From: Dehalococcoidia bacterium
GTDB lineage: Bacteria > Chloroflexota > Dehalococcoidia > UBA2979
Reading direction: 5' to 3'
Length of the DNA stretch: 9,331 nucleotides
Assembly (NCBI GenBank): GCA_030745285.1
Contig: JASLOV010000167.1
Span: 1 to 9,331 of the forward strand
Shown here: positions 1-5,907 of the stretch, piece after piece
Layout: each line of letters starts with the position of its first letter
How positions within the stretch are numbered: the stretch's first letter is position 1
Program-made: the position numbers and the translations under genes
The notes under the pieces: model-generated
Database searches by the model: none
Told to the model about the DNA's origin: nothing
The model's input: only the letters and a program-made list of their open reading frames with translations

Positions 1-212
1 GCATCGCCGGCGCGGGCGTGCTCGCCGGCGTGCTGAACACCGGGGGCGGTTCCCTGCCTGCGGTCGGCTCGTTCCATGTGGTGATGCTGCTGGTGCTCGC
101 GATGGCCGTCGCCGGGATGGCCGCAGCGACTTTCGTGCACCGCTTCCCGGCGGCGGTCGCGCTGGCAGACCCGCCGCCGCGGACGGACGGCCTCGCTGCG
201 GCGCGCGACTGA
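1..212 (+). CDS. C-terminal fragment of a membrane transporter (probably MFS)
   Basis: An open frame enters from the left edge (first complete codon at position 3) and ends at TGA 210-212, giving about 69 residues. It contains a small-residue-rich stretch (Gly/Ala/Leu/Val), a short loop (NTGGGSLPAVG), and then one clear hydrophobic helix (HVVMLLVLAMAVAGMAAATF). A polar tail rich in Pro, Asp and Arg follows, as expected for the cytoplasmic end of a polytopic carrier. The last helix plus short charged tail resembles the end of major facilitator superfamily drug/metabolite exporters, but no family motif lies inside the window. The assignment rests on topology alone; any other multi-helix permease would fit. 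The gene converges on SDR 1, with only 35 bp between the two stop codons. Confidence 0.5.
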   Translation, partial: IAGAGVLAGVLNTGGGSLPAVGSFHVVMLLVLAMAVAGMAAATFVHRFPAAVALADPPPRTDGLAAARD

Positions 213-215
213 GTC

Positions 216-248
216 GCGAGGCCCGGGGCCCGTGAGACCGGGCCGCGC
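216..248. terminator. GC-rich inverted repeat between convergent genes
   Basis: GGCCCGG (220-226) pairs with CCGGGCC (238-244) around an 11-nt loop. One mismatch and three more pairs (216-218 with 246-248) extend the stem. It fills the 35-bp gap between the stop codons of the transporter fragment (+) and SDR 1 (-). There is no T-run on either side, so it is a candidate bidirectional hairpin terminator of the U-less kind rather than a textbook intrinsic terminator. Confidence 0.4.
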
Positions 249-1033
249 TACGCCATCGAGTAGCCGCCCGAGACGCTGATCGTCTGACCGGTCACCCACG
301 CCGCATCATCGGAGGCTAGGAACGCCACCGCCCCGGCCACGTCCGACGGCTGCCCGAGCGGCGGCTCGCTCTCGCCTCGGTAGAGCGGGTAGACGGAGCG
401 CAGCTCACCGGCCCGCTGACCGAATGACTCGGCCATCTCGGGCGAATTCATCGTCAGGCCGGGGGCGACGCAGTTGACGGTGATGTTGTAGCGACCGTAC
501 TCGCGGGCGATCGCCTTGCTGAAGCCGATCACCCCCGCCTTCGCGCCCGAGTACACTGCCTGCCGCTTCTCGCCCACACGGCCGGCGTCCGAGGCGATGC
601 TGACGATACGGCCGCCGCCCTGGTCGACCATGTGCGGCAACGCGACGCGCGTGCAGTGGACGACGCCGAAGAAGCAGACGTCCACTTCCTTCCGCCACTC
701 CTCGGGCGTGCTCTCCAGGAAGAACTTCGGGAACCAGATGCCGGCGTCGTTGATGAGGATGTCCAGCGCCCCGCGGTCTGCGACCGTCTCGTCGATCACG
801 TGCTGCACGCGCTCCAGGTCGGTGACGTCCATCTCCACCGCGTGCGCCCGCCCGCTCCCAACCGCCTCGCCGATCTCCTCGGCAACCTCGCCGGCGGTCT
901 CGCCGTTGAGGTCGGTGGCGACGACGTAAGCGCCACGGTCCGCCAGCTTGAGCGCAATCTGCCTGCCGATTCCGTGGCCGGAGCCGGTTACCAGCGCCGT
1001 CTTCCCCTCCAACCGCTCATCCGCGTTCGCCAT
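248..1033 (-). CDS. SDR-family NAD(P)-dependent oxidoreductase (SDR 1)
   Basis: A classical short-chain dehydrogenase/reductase of 261 residues, normal for the family, predicted to be a soluble Rossmann-fold enzyme that interconverts an alcohol and a ketone. The cofactor loop TGSGHGIG lies at 16-23. Asp41 at the end of beta-2 suggests a preference for NAD over NADP. The catalytic Ser148, Tyr161 and Lys165 (YSGAK) are present, and the C-terminus ends in the usual TGQTISVSGGYSMA block. Two positions are unusual: NNAG is NDAG (95-98), and the fourth-helix Asn of the N-S-Y-K tetrad appears to be Cys120 (DVCFFG instead of DVNxxG). The frame extends upstream to 1096, but ATG 1033 is chosen because GAAGGAAGG lies 7 nt before it and the family N-terminus begins there. 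Substrate unknown. It lies 291 bp downstream of SDR 2 on the same strand, so it probably has its own promoter. Confidence 0.93.
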   Translation of the reverse strand: MANADERLEGKTALVTGSGHGIGRQIALKLADRGAYVVATDLNGETAGEVAEEIGEAVGSGRAHAVEMDVTDLERVQHVIDETVADRGALDILINDAGIWFPKFFLESTPEEWRKEVDVCFFGVVHCTRVALPHMVDQGGGRIVSIASDAGRVGEKRQAVYSGAKAGVIGFSKAIAREYGRYNITVNCVAPGLTMNSPEMAESFGQRAGELRSVYPLYRGESEPPLGQPSDVAGAVAFLASDDAAWVTGQTISVSGGYSMA

Positions 1034-1062
1034 GACTGCACCTTCCTTCGCCGTGCGTCCTG

Positions 1063-1088
1063 GGGTGCGCACGATCCCGCGCGCACCC
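1063..1088. promoter_or_regulatory. Perfect 8-bp inverted repeat upstream of SDR 1
   Basis: GGGTGCGC (1063-1070) and GCGCACCC (1081-1088) are exact reverse complements separated by 10 nt. The element begins 30 nt upstream of the SDR 1 start codon. It could be an operator for a dimeric repressor of a TetR- or GntR-like kind, or a hairpin in the 5' leader. It does not cover the Shine-Dalgarno (1041-1049). The function is inferred; only the symmetry is seen. Confidence 0.35.
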
Positions 1089-1200
1089 TGCATCACGCCG
1101 CCGGCTCTGAGCGAAGCGGCGCCTGCCGAGTATGCGCCTGCGCGTCCACGGGCGTGCGCTCATCGACCAGGCCTTGACGAAGGGCCAGCAGAGGACCCAG

Positions 1201-1222
1201 CGAGCGAGCCGATCGTCGCTCG
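1201..1222. repeat. Inverted repeat in the SDR 2-SDR 1 gap
   Basis: CGAGCGA (1201-1207) pairs perfectly with TCGCTCG (1216-1222) around an 8-nt loop. It lies downstream of the SDR 2 stop and upstream of SDR 1, so it may help end the SDR 2 transcript. There is no T-run on the minus strand, so this remains a candidate only. The rest of the 1034-1324 gap holds no convincing small gene and no clear -35/-10 pair. Confidence 0.3.
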
Positions 1223-1275
1223 ATGAACCGGGTCACAGCTCAGCGTACGGAGCCGAAGCTCCGCCTTGGGCCGCG

Positions 1276-1335
1276 TCACCCAGAAACCCGTTACCCAGAG
1301 GCCCGCTTCTCAGAGGCCGGCTTCTCAGAGGCCGG
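1276..1335. repeat. Four-unit 15-bp tandem repeat across the SDR 2 stop codon
   Basis: Units lie at 1276-1290, 1291-1305, 1306-1320 and 1321-1335. The last two are identical (CTTCTCAGAGGCCGG). The second differs from them mainly in its first bases, and the first is the most diverged. The array covers the last codons and TGA (1325-1327) of SDR 2 and runs 49 bp past it. Two adjacent units also create a small hairpin, GCCGGC (1316-1321) with GCCGGC (1331-1336). Confidence 0.75.
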
Positions 1336-2116
1336 CGAACCTGGCCTTCGTCTCCGAGTCCGCCAGGCTCTCGACGGCCTGCGCGTCGTTGAAGATGCTT
1401 CCCGTGCAGCTCGCGACGGTCTGCTCCGCCAGCAGCACTGCGGCCTCGACGTAGCGATCGCGCAACGGGTCAGCTTCGTCCAGCGACGGCGCGTCCTGCT
1501 CCCGGGTGAAGAACATGCCGGGCGTGGCCACCGAGCCCACCGGCTTGAGGCAGTTCACCGCGATGCCCTGCTCCTGCACCTCCTCGGCGAGCCGCTCGGT
1601 GAAGCCCTCGACTGCGACCTTGCTGACGCCGTACGCCCCGCTGCGCGACATCTCCGCCGCGACTGAGGAGATGTTGATGATGTTGCCCTCGCCACGCTCG
1701 GTCATGTGGGGGAGGACCGCCCGCGTACCGTAGAACATGCCGTTGACGTTGATGCGCATCTCAAGGTCCCAGTGCCGCAGCTCGATCGTCGAGCAGTTCC
1801 CGGGCGCCTGGATGCCGGCGTTGTTCATGAGCACGTCGACGTGCCCGAAGCGCTCGATCACCCGCTCGACCATCGCCATCACCGACTCGTGCTCGGCGAC
1901 GTTGCATGCCACCGCGAAGCCCTTGCCGCCGGCTTCGTCGACCATCTTCGCCGTGTCGTGGATCGTGCCCGGCAGGCGCGGATCGCGCACCTGCTCCGTC
2001 CGCGCCGCCACCGCCACCGAGGCGCCCTGGCGTCCGTACTCGACGGCGCAGTACTGGCCCAGCCCCCGGCTGGCGCCGGTCACGATGATTACCTTGCCCT
2101 CAAGTCTCCCGGCCAT
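1325..2116 (-). CDS. SDR-family oxidoreductase (SDR 2)
   Basis: A 263-residue classical short-chain dehydrogenase/reductase. It has TGASRGLG at 13-20, NNAG at 98-101, the tetrad Asn at 123 (INVNG), the Ser pair at 150-151, and Tyr162/Lys166 (YGVSK). Arg39 after beta-2 points to NADP(H), unlike Asp41 in SDR 1, so the two enzymes probably use different cofactor pools. The usual GQxxxVDGG ending is replaced by CTGSIFNDAQAVESLADSET and a short tail, placing it in a divergent branch. The loop after Arg39 is longer than usual (TEQVRDPRLPGTI). The frame opens at 2212, but ATG 2116 is chosen because GGAGG (2125-2129 on the complementary strand) lies 8 nt upstream and the Rossmann fold starts directly after it. 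The substrate cannot be read from the sequence. The stop codon lies inside a 15-bp tandem repeat. Confidence 0.93.
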   Translation of the reverse strand: MAGRLEGKVIIVTGASRGLGQYCAVEYGRQGASVAVAARTEQVRDPRLPGTIHDTAKMVDEAGGKGFAVACNVAEHESVMAMVERVIERFGHVDVLMNNAGIQAPGNCSTIELRHWDLEMRINVNGMFYGTRAVLPHMTERGEGNIINISSVAAEMSRSGAYGVSKVAVEGFTERLAEEVQEQGIAVNCLKPVGSVATPGMFFTREQDAPSLDEADPLRDRYVEAAVLLAEQTVASCTGSIFNDAQAVESLADSETKARFAGL

Positions 2117-2213
2117 CGTCGGTTCCTCCCGCACATCGTCAAACGTGTTCCGCTGGCGGCCCGATCGCACGCCCCACGAGGAGCCCGCCTCAGCCGCGCA
2201 TGGACCGCGCACG

Positions 2214-2219
2214 ACTATA
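2214..2219 (-). promoter_or_regulatory. Candidate -10 box of SDR 2
   Basis: The minus strand reads TATAGT (five of six matches to TATAAT) in the 171-bp gap between FBPase and SDR 2, otherwise very GC-rich. It would give a leader of about 90 nt ahead of ATG 2116. No good -35 lies 17 nt upstream. An identical hexamer precedes the AOR gene. Confidence 0.35.
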
Positions 2220-2287
2220 GATGACGGTGGCGCGAGAGGCTCGGTCGCGGCGTTCGGCGAGAGTCAGGACCGGCTCGGGATCGGGAG

Positions 2288-3241
2288 CTATGACTCTCCG
2301 AGGGCCTGCCGGACGGGCACCTCGCTGCCGATGTAGATCTCGCTGATGCCGTCCAGCTTGCCGCCGCCCGCCGGCGGCAGCAGTCCGGCGCCGGTGGCGG
2401 CGGTTCCCCCCGCCGTCCGAGCGACGTGAGCGAGCGGGAAGATCTCGTAGAAGAGGCGAATCTTGCCCTCGGGTCGGGAGACGCTCGCCGGGTAGGCGTA
2501 GATGCCGCCCTCCTTCAGGACGCGGTGGAAGTCGGCGACCAGACAGCCGGTGTAGCGGAGCGACCGCCCCTCCCGGATGCGATCCACCGACGCGGCGGTG
2601 GCGTCCGACCAGCCCGGGCGAAGCCCTTCGTTCACCGAGTAGATCGGCCCATCAGTCGCCAGGCGGAGGGTGCCGGTCTCGAAGAATTCGGCCAGGTCGG
2701 GACCCGCGGTGAACTGGGTTACTTCCGTCGCAGTCGCGATCACGAGCACGGTCTCCCACGAGTAGAGCAGGTAGCCCGCGAAAATGACGTCCGCGAGGCC
2801 GCGGCTCTCGTCCCCGGCGGTGACGAAGTCACGCATCACGGCGAAGATCGAGCCGAGCGTGCCGCCCACCGGCGAGTTCTTGGAGCCATCGAGCGGATCG
2901 AGTACGACGAGGTACCGCTCCGACAGCGCCTCACGCCCGGCGAGCGGAATGGTCGCCGCCGGCGACTCCTCCGTCGCGACGACAGCGACCGAGGGCACCG
3001 CGCCGAGGCGCTCCCGGAAGAGCTCGTCGGTGAACACATCGAGCGAAGATTGCTCGTCCGCGAACCTGTTGGTCGATTCCCCCGCGGGGGCCGGCGCAGC
3101 ATCCCCCTTCGCCCGCAGATGCGCCGCCACGGTCAGCCCTGTCCGGGCGATCGCAGACATGACTTCCAGCTGCGGCCCGGGCATCGCCTGGCGGGCGAGC
3201 ACCGCTTGGAGCGCGTCGCCCGAGGGCTCCCGAGACGTCAT
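2288..3241 (-). CDS. fbp: Fructose-1,6-bisphosphatase, class I
   Basis: Hydrolyses fructose 1,6-bisphosphate to fructose 6-phosphate and phosphate in the cytosol, the committed step of gluconeogenesis. The 317 residues, slightly short for class I, carry the family signatures in order: a TEE metal-site segment at 90-92; DPLDGS at 115-120 (metal-binding Asp115 and Asp118), followed by Lys121 where Ser is usual; RYTGCLVADFHR at 229-240; GGIYAYP at 245-251; and GKIRLFYE at 259-266 with the conserved Glu266. AGG 277-279 completes the usual C-terminal block. ATG 3241 has no clear Shine-Dalgarno; Met20 or Met28 are possible alternative starts, so the N-terminus is uncertain. The gene is divergent from a fructose-bisphosphate aldolase with a 223-bp region between the starts, which strongly supports the assignment. 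SDR 2 follows 171 bp downstream. Confidence 0.93.
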   Translation of the reverse strand: MTSREPSGDALQAVLARQAMPGPQLEVMSAIARTGLTVAAHLRAKGDAAPAPAGESTNRFADEQSSLDVFTDELFRERLGAVPSVAVVATEESPAATIPLAGREALSERYLVVLDPLDGSKNSPVGGTLGSIFAVMRDFVTAGDESRGLADVIFAGYLLYSWETVLVIATATEVTQFTAGPDLAEFFETGTLRLATDGPIYSVNEGLRPGWSDATAASVDRIREGRSLRYTGCLVADFHRVLKEGGIYAYPASVSRPEGKIRLFYEIFPLAHVARTAGGTAATGAGLLPPAGGGKLDGISEIYIGSEVPVRQALGES

Positions 3242-3464
3242 CGCTGGTCGCCGGTGGCGGGTGTCTCACTCAAGGCGCGGTCAACCTCTTACGTGTCTCT
3301 GGCGACGTTCTCGGCTACATCGTGCTGGGCGGGCTCGGCGACTCGGTGCACTCGGTCGAACGATAGGACCCGTGAGCAGGCGAGGCAACTACACCGGTCC
3401 CGCAAGGGGCACCCTTTCGCTCCGATGCCGCGTGATAGACTTCGCCGCGCGCGAGGAGGATCCA
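3242..3464. promoter_or_regulatory. Divergent upstream region shared by fbp and the aldolase
   Basis: This 223-bp non-coding stretch must hold the promoters of both gluconeogenic genes. I see no strong -35/-10 pair on either strand. The best plus-strand -10 candidate is TAGACT at 3436-3441, preceded by TGA, but it lies too close to the TTG start (leader of about 18 nt) to be secure. The plus-strand end carries the strong Shine-Dalgarno GGAGG (3455-3459). No gene or repeat is evident. Confidence 0.45.
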
Positions 3465-4388
3465 TTGAATCCGGCAATCGGGAAGGTCCCGGCAGATGTC
3501 CCGGCGGCGGCGGCGGACACCTATCTCTCCAACCTCAAGACGGCGACTCGCGGCACTGGCCGGCTCTTCCTGTTCGCGGGCGACCAGAAGGTCGAACACC
3601 TCAACGACGACTTCTTCGGCGACGGCATCGCCGACGACGACGCGGACCCGGAACACCTCTTCCGCATCGCCTCCGAGGGCGCGATCGGAGCGTTCGCCAC
3701 CCAGATTGGCCTGCTCGCCCGGTTCGGACTCGACTACCCCGATGTGCCGTACGTCGCGAAGCTCAACGCCAAGACACACCTGCAGCGCCCGGCGGACGCC
3801 GATCCGCGCAGCCTCGCCTGGGCGACCGTGGCGGACGCCCTCACCCTGCGCGATCGCGGCCTCCCGATCGTCGGCGTCGGATTCTCTGTCTACCCGGGCA
3901 GCGAGTTCGAGAGCGAGCAGTTCGCACAGGCATCCCGCATCTGCATCGACGCCCATCAGGCCGGTCTGCTCGCCATTCTCTGGGCCTACCCCCGCGGTCG
4001 AGCCGTCACGGACGAGAAGGACCCGCACGTGATCGCCGGTGCGGCCGGCCTCGGAGCTGCGCTCGGCGCGGACTTCTGCAAGGTCAACTACCCCGGTGGT
4101 GCGGCCGAGGACTTCGCGGAAGCGGTACGCGCAGCCGGACGCACGAGGGTGATCTCGGCGGGCGGCGGAAGCGTCGGCGTCGGCGAGTTCCTCGGCACAC
4201 TGCACGACCAGATTCACATCGCCGGCGCCAGCGGCAACGCCACGGGCCGAAACATCCACCAGAAGGCGCTCGCGGAGGCTGTCCAGATGACGTACGCCGT
4301 CGCAGCCGTCACCAACGGTGACTGGAGCGTGGAGGACGCCCTCGCCGTTTACGAGGGCACGAAGACCTACCAGCCGCCAGCCCGCTAG
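3465..4388 (+). CDS. fbaB: Class I fructose-bisphosphate aldolase (DhnA/FbaB type)
   Basis: Cleaves or forms fructose 1,6-bisphosphate from glyceraldehyde 3-phosphate and dihydroxyacetone phosphate through a lysine Schiff base, without metal. The 307-residue TIM-barrel protein shows DQKVEH at 40-45, a conserved Lys in AKLNAKTHL (97-105), LWAYPRG at 172-178 (the general-acid Tyr175), Schiff-base Lys206 in DFCKVNYPGG, and the phosphate-binding segments SAGGGSV (231-237) and GASGNATGRN (254-263). These match the archaeal/DhnA family, not the vertebrate class I or the zinc class II enzymes. TTG 3465 is chosen because GGAGG lies 5 nt upstream and the homologous region starts soon after. The open frame continues upstream to 2784, but that part is antisense to fbp. 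It is divergent from FBPase, so the pair acts in gluconeogenesis. It converges on the aminotransferase, with a terminator between them. Confidence 0.93.
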   Translation: MNPAIGKVPADVPAAAADTYLSNLKTATRGTGRLFLFAGDQKVEHLNDDFFGDGIADDDADPEHLFRIASEGAIGAFATQIGLLARFGLDYPDVPYVAKLNAKTHLQRPADADPRSLAWATVADALTLRDRGLPIVGVGFSVYPGSEFESEQFAQASRICIDAHQAGLLAILWAYPRGRAVTDEKDPHVIAGAAGLGAALGADFCKVNYPGGAAEDFAEAVRAAGRTRVISAGGGSVGVGEFLGTLHDQIHIAGASGNATGRNIHQKALAEAVQMTYAVAAVTNGDWSVEDALAVYEGTKTYQPPAR

Positions 4389-4403
4389 AGCACGCTGACT
4401 CGC

Positions 4404-4439
4404 AAAAGCCCCACTGCCCTCGGAAGGGCAATGGAGCTT
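4404..4439 (-). terminator. Intrinsic terminator between aldolase and aminotransferase
   Basis: The left arm 4406-4420 and right arm 4425-4439 form a 15-position stem around the tetraloop 4421-4424. In plus-strand RNA two positions are C-A mismatches (4414/4431 and 4410/4435). In minus-strand RNA the same positions become G-U pairs, giving an unbroken helix followed by UUUU (complement of AAAA 4404-4407). It therefore fits best as the terminator of the minus-strand aminotransferase, whose stop codon is 4 nt away. It may also slow the plus-strand aldolase transcript, though less well. Confidence 0.75.
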
Positions 4440-4443
4440 CGGC

Positions 4444-5709
4444 CTAGCCGTCTCCGAACGCTTCCTTCACCCGCGCGAACGCCACATCGGTCACCGCCAG
4501 CGTGCGCTCGATGTCCTCGTCGCTGTGTGCCGTCGAGAGGAACCAGTTGTGCGTCGGGTGCAGGTAGACTCCCCGCTTTGCCGCCTCGCTGGTGAACATC
4601 ATCGCCCTCGGCACCTCCATGCTGGCGGGGTCGTCGCCGAGGAAACTCAGCGCCGGGACCTGGACCGGACCGGACTGCCGGATCGCCGTGCCGTGTGCGT
4701 GCGCCTGCGCGTCCAGCCCCTCGCGCAGCAACGTGCCGGCGCGGCCGATGTGGGCAACCCCGTCGGTCTCCTGCAACGTCGTGATCGTCGCGATCGATGC
4801 GGCCATCGCGATCGCCGAGAACCAGTACGAGCCGGTCGCGAAGAACCGGCCGGCCGCCTCCTCGAGCTCCCGCCTCGCGACGACACCGGCCAGCGGGTAG
4901 CCGTTCGCAATCGCCTTGCAGTAGGCGGAGACGTCCGGCTCCACGCCGTACGAGGCCCAGCTGCCACCCAGGTCCAGGCGGAAGCCCGCGCGCACGTCGT
5001 CCAGCACCAGCACCGCACCGGTCGCGTCGCAGAGGTCGCGCACGCCCCGCACGAAGGGCTGGTCCGGCAGGGTCCAGTTTCCGCTGGCGTCGTACTCGAC
5101 GGCCGAGACGACGACGGCCGCAAGGTCGTCACCGGCGGCGTCCGCCGCTGCGCGCACGCTCGCCAGGTCGTTGTAGGTGTAGGGGAGCTGGAAACCGGCA
5201 TCGGCCGGTGTCATTCCCGCGGCGCCGCTCATCCAGGTCGATCCCCAGCCGTGGTACGCCCGCTCGCCACGCAGTGCCGTGCTCCGGCCGGTGTGCGCGC
5301 GGGCGACCTGCAGGGCGAAGCGGGTCGCGTCCGAGCCGTTCTTCGCGAACCACGCCCAGTCGCCGTGGCCGATCAGGCCGGTCATCAGCTCCGCCAGCTC
5401 GACGATGCGCTCGGTGGGCGCGTTGAAGCAGTCGCCCTCCGCCGCCTGGGCGGCGACGGCCCGTTCCACACCGGGGTGGCGATGCCCGAGTACGATCGGG
5501 CCGTACGAGCACATGTAGTCGATGTACTCGTTGCCGTCGACGTCCCAGATGTGGCTGCCTTCGCCATGTGAGAAGAACTGGGGGAAGCCCTCGGGCAGCC
5601 GCGCGGCGGACTGGTGCCCGTACATCCCGCCCGGCAGCACCCGCGCCGCTCGCGCTCGCAGTGCGGTGTCCTGCTCGTACTCGTTCAGGTGCTCATCGGT
5701 AGTGACCAT
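4444..5709 (-). CDS. PLP-dependent class III aminotransferase, GSA-aminomutase-like
   Basis: A 421-residue fold-type I PLP enzyme related to glutamate-1-semialdehyde 2,1-aminomutase. Visible sites are DVDGNEYIDY at 56-65, the PLP phosphate-binding segment KNGSDAT at 123-129, YHGW at 152-155, the pyridine-binding Asp237 in LDDVRAGFR (usually DEVxxGFR), and Schiff-base Lys265 in AYCKAIANGYPLAG. The KNGSDAT branch includes transaminases of modified sugars and other aldehydes, so true tetrapyrrole HemL activity is unlikely but not excluded. The frame extends to 5844, but ATG 5709 is preferred because the family N-terminus starts there and GGAAGGG lies 10 nt upstream. Met10 of the extended frame (ATG at 5817) also has a purine-rich upstream stretch and would read through a G9 run. 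The gene lies 198 bp downstream of AOR on the same strand. The substrate is unknown; an amino/aldehyde compound shared with AOR is an inference. Confidence 0.9.
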   Translation of the reverse strand: MVTTDEHLNEYEQDTALRARAARVLPGGMYGHQSAARLPEGFPQFFSHGEGSHIWDVDGNEYIDYMCSYGPIVLGHRHPGVERAVAAQAAEGDCFNAPTERIVELAELMTGLIGHGDWAWFAKNGSDATRFALQVARAHTGRSTALRGERAYHGWGSTWMSGAAGMTPADAGFQLPYTYNDLASVRAAADAAGDDLAAVVVSAVEYDASGNWTLPDQPFVRGVRDLCDATGAVLVLDDVRAGFRLDLGGSWASYGVEPDVSAYCKAIANGYPLAGVVARRELEEAAGRFFATGSYWFSAIAMAASIATITTLQETDGVAHIGRAGTLLREGLDAQAHAHGTAIRQSGPVQVPALSFLGDDPASMEVPRAMMFTSEAAKRGVYLHPTHNWFLSTAHSDEDIERTLAVTDVAFARVKEAFGDG

Positions 5710-5735
5710 CGGGCGCCGTCCCTTCCGCAACGTCG

Positions 5736-5757
5736 CGGCTCGCCCCCCCCCGAGCCG
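5736..5757. repeat. Inverted repeat with a C9/G9 run in the aminotransferase leader
   Basis: CGGCTCG (5736-5742) and CGAGCCG (5751-5757) are exact complements around eight C (5743-5750). With the first base of the right arm the run is nine C on the plus strand, nine G in the minus-strand transcript. It starts about 34 nt upstream of ATG 5709 and lies in the leader, or inside the coding frame if an upstream start is used. Confidence 0.7.
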
Positions 5758-5764
5758 GCCATCG

Positions 5765-5793
5765 AATTGAGACGCGACGAGTTCACGACTCAA
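5765..5793 (-). promoter_or_regulatory. Weak candidate promoter of the aminotransferase
   Basis: On the minus strand TTGAGT (5793-5788, four of six to TTGACA) and TCAATT (5770-5765, three of six to TATAAT) are exactly 17 nt apart. This is the least GC-rich part of the 198-bp gap. It would start transcription just before the G9 hairpin and give a leader of about 50 nt, in line with ATG 5709 as start. The matches are weak; co-transcription with AOR is the alternative. Confidence 0.25.
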
Positions 5794-5862
5794 GCCGGGT
5801 TCGAGGTCGCCGCTCATCCTTCCCTCCCCCGTCTCGCCGATCACGCACGCCTCGCGCCCCCA

Positions 5863-5883
5863 CCCGGGAGCCTGCTCCCTGGG
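5863..5883. other. Hairpin just downstream of the AOR stop
   Basis: CCCGGGAG (5863-5870) pairs with CTCCCTGGG (5875-5883), with one bulged T and a CCTG tetraloop. It begins 25 nt beyond the AOR stop codon. No T-run follows on the minus strand. It may be a partial terminator, or a processing/stabilising hairpin between AOR and the aminotransferase. Confidence 0.35.
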
Positions 5884-5907
5884 CGCGTCGAGGCCGGCGC
5901 GGGGGCG

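Noticed and set aside
1174..1179. TTGACG as a plus-strand -35 box
   Set aside because: No -10 follows at 16-18 nt and no plus-strand gene lies downstream.
2784..3464. N-terminal extension of the aldolase frame
   Set aside because: The extension is antisense to fbp and has no aldolase similarity; the Shine-Dalgarno GGAGG and TTG at 3465 define a better start.
3315..4259. A 314-codon minus-strand frame opposite the aldolase
   Set aside because: A shadow of the aldolase codons; no motif, and the sense-strand protein has full family signatures.
2426..4321. A 631-codon open frame on the plus strand
   Set aside because: It is antisense to fbp and then overlaps the aldolase in a different frame; the product is Arg/Pro-rich low complexity without a family motif.
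5710..5844. N-terminal extension of the aminotransferase to 45 more residues
   Set aside because: The extension is Gly/Arg-rich, lacks family similarity and reads through the G9 run; ATG 5709 matches the family N-terminus. Kept only as an alternative.
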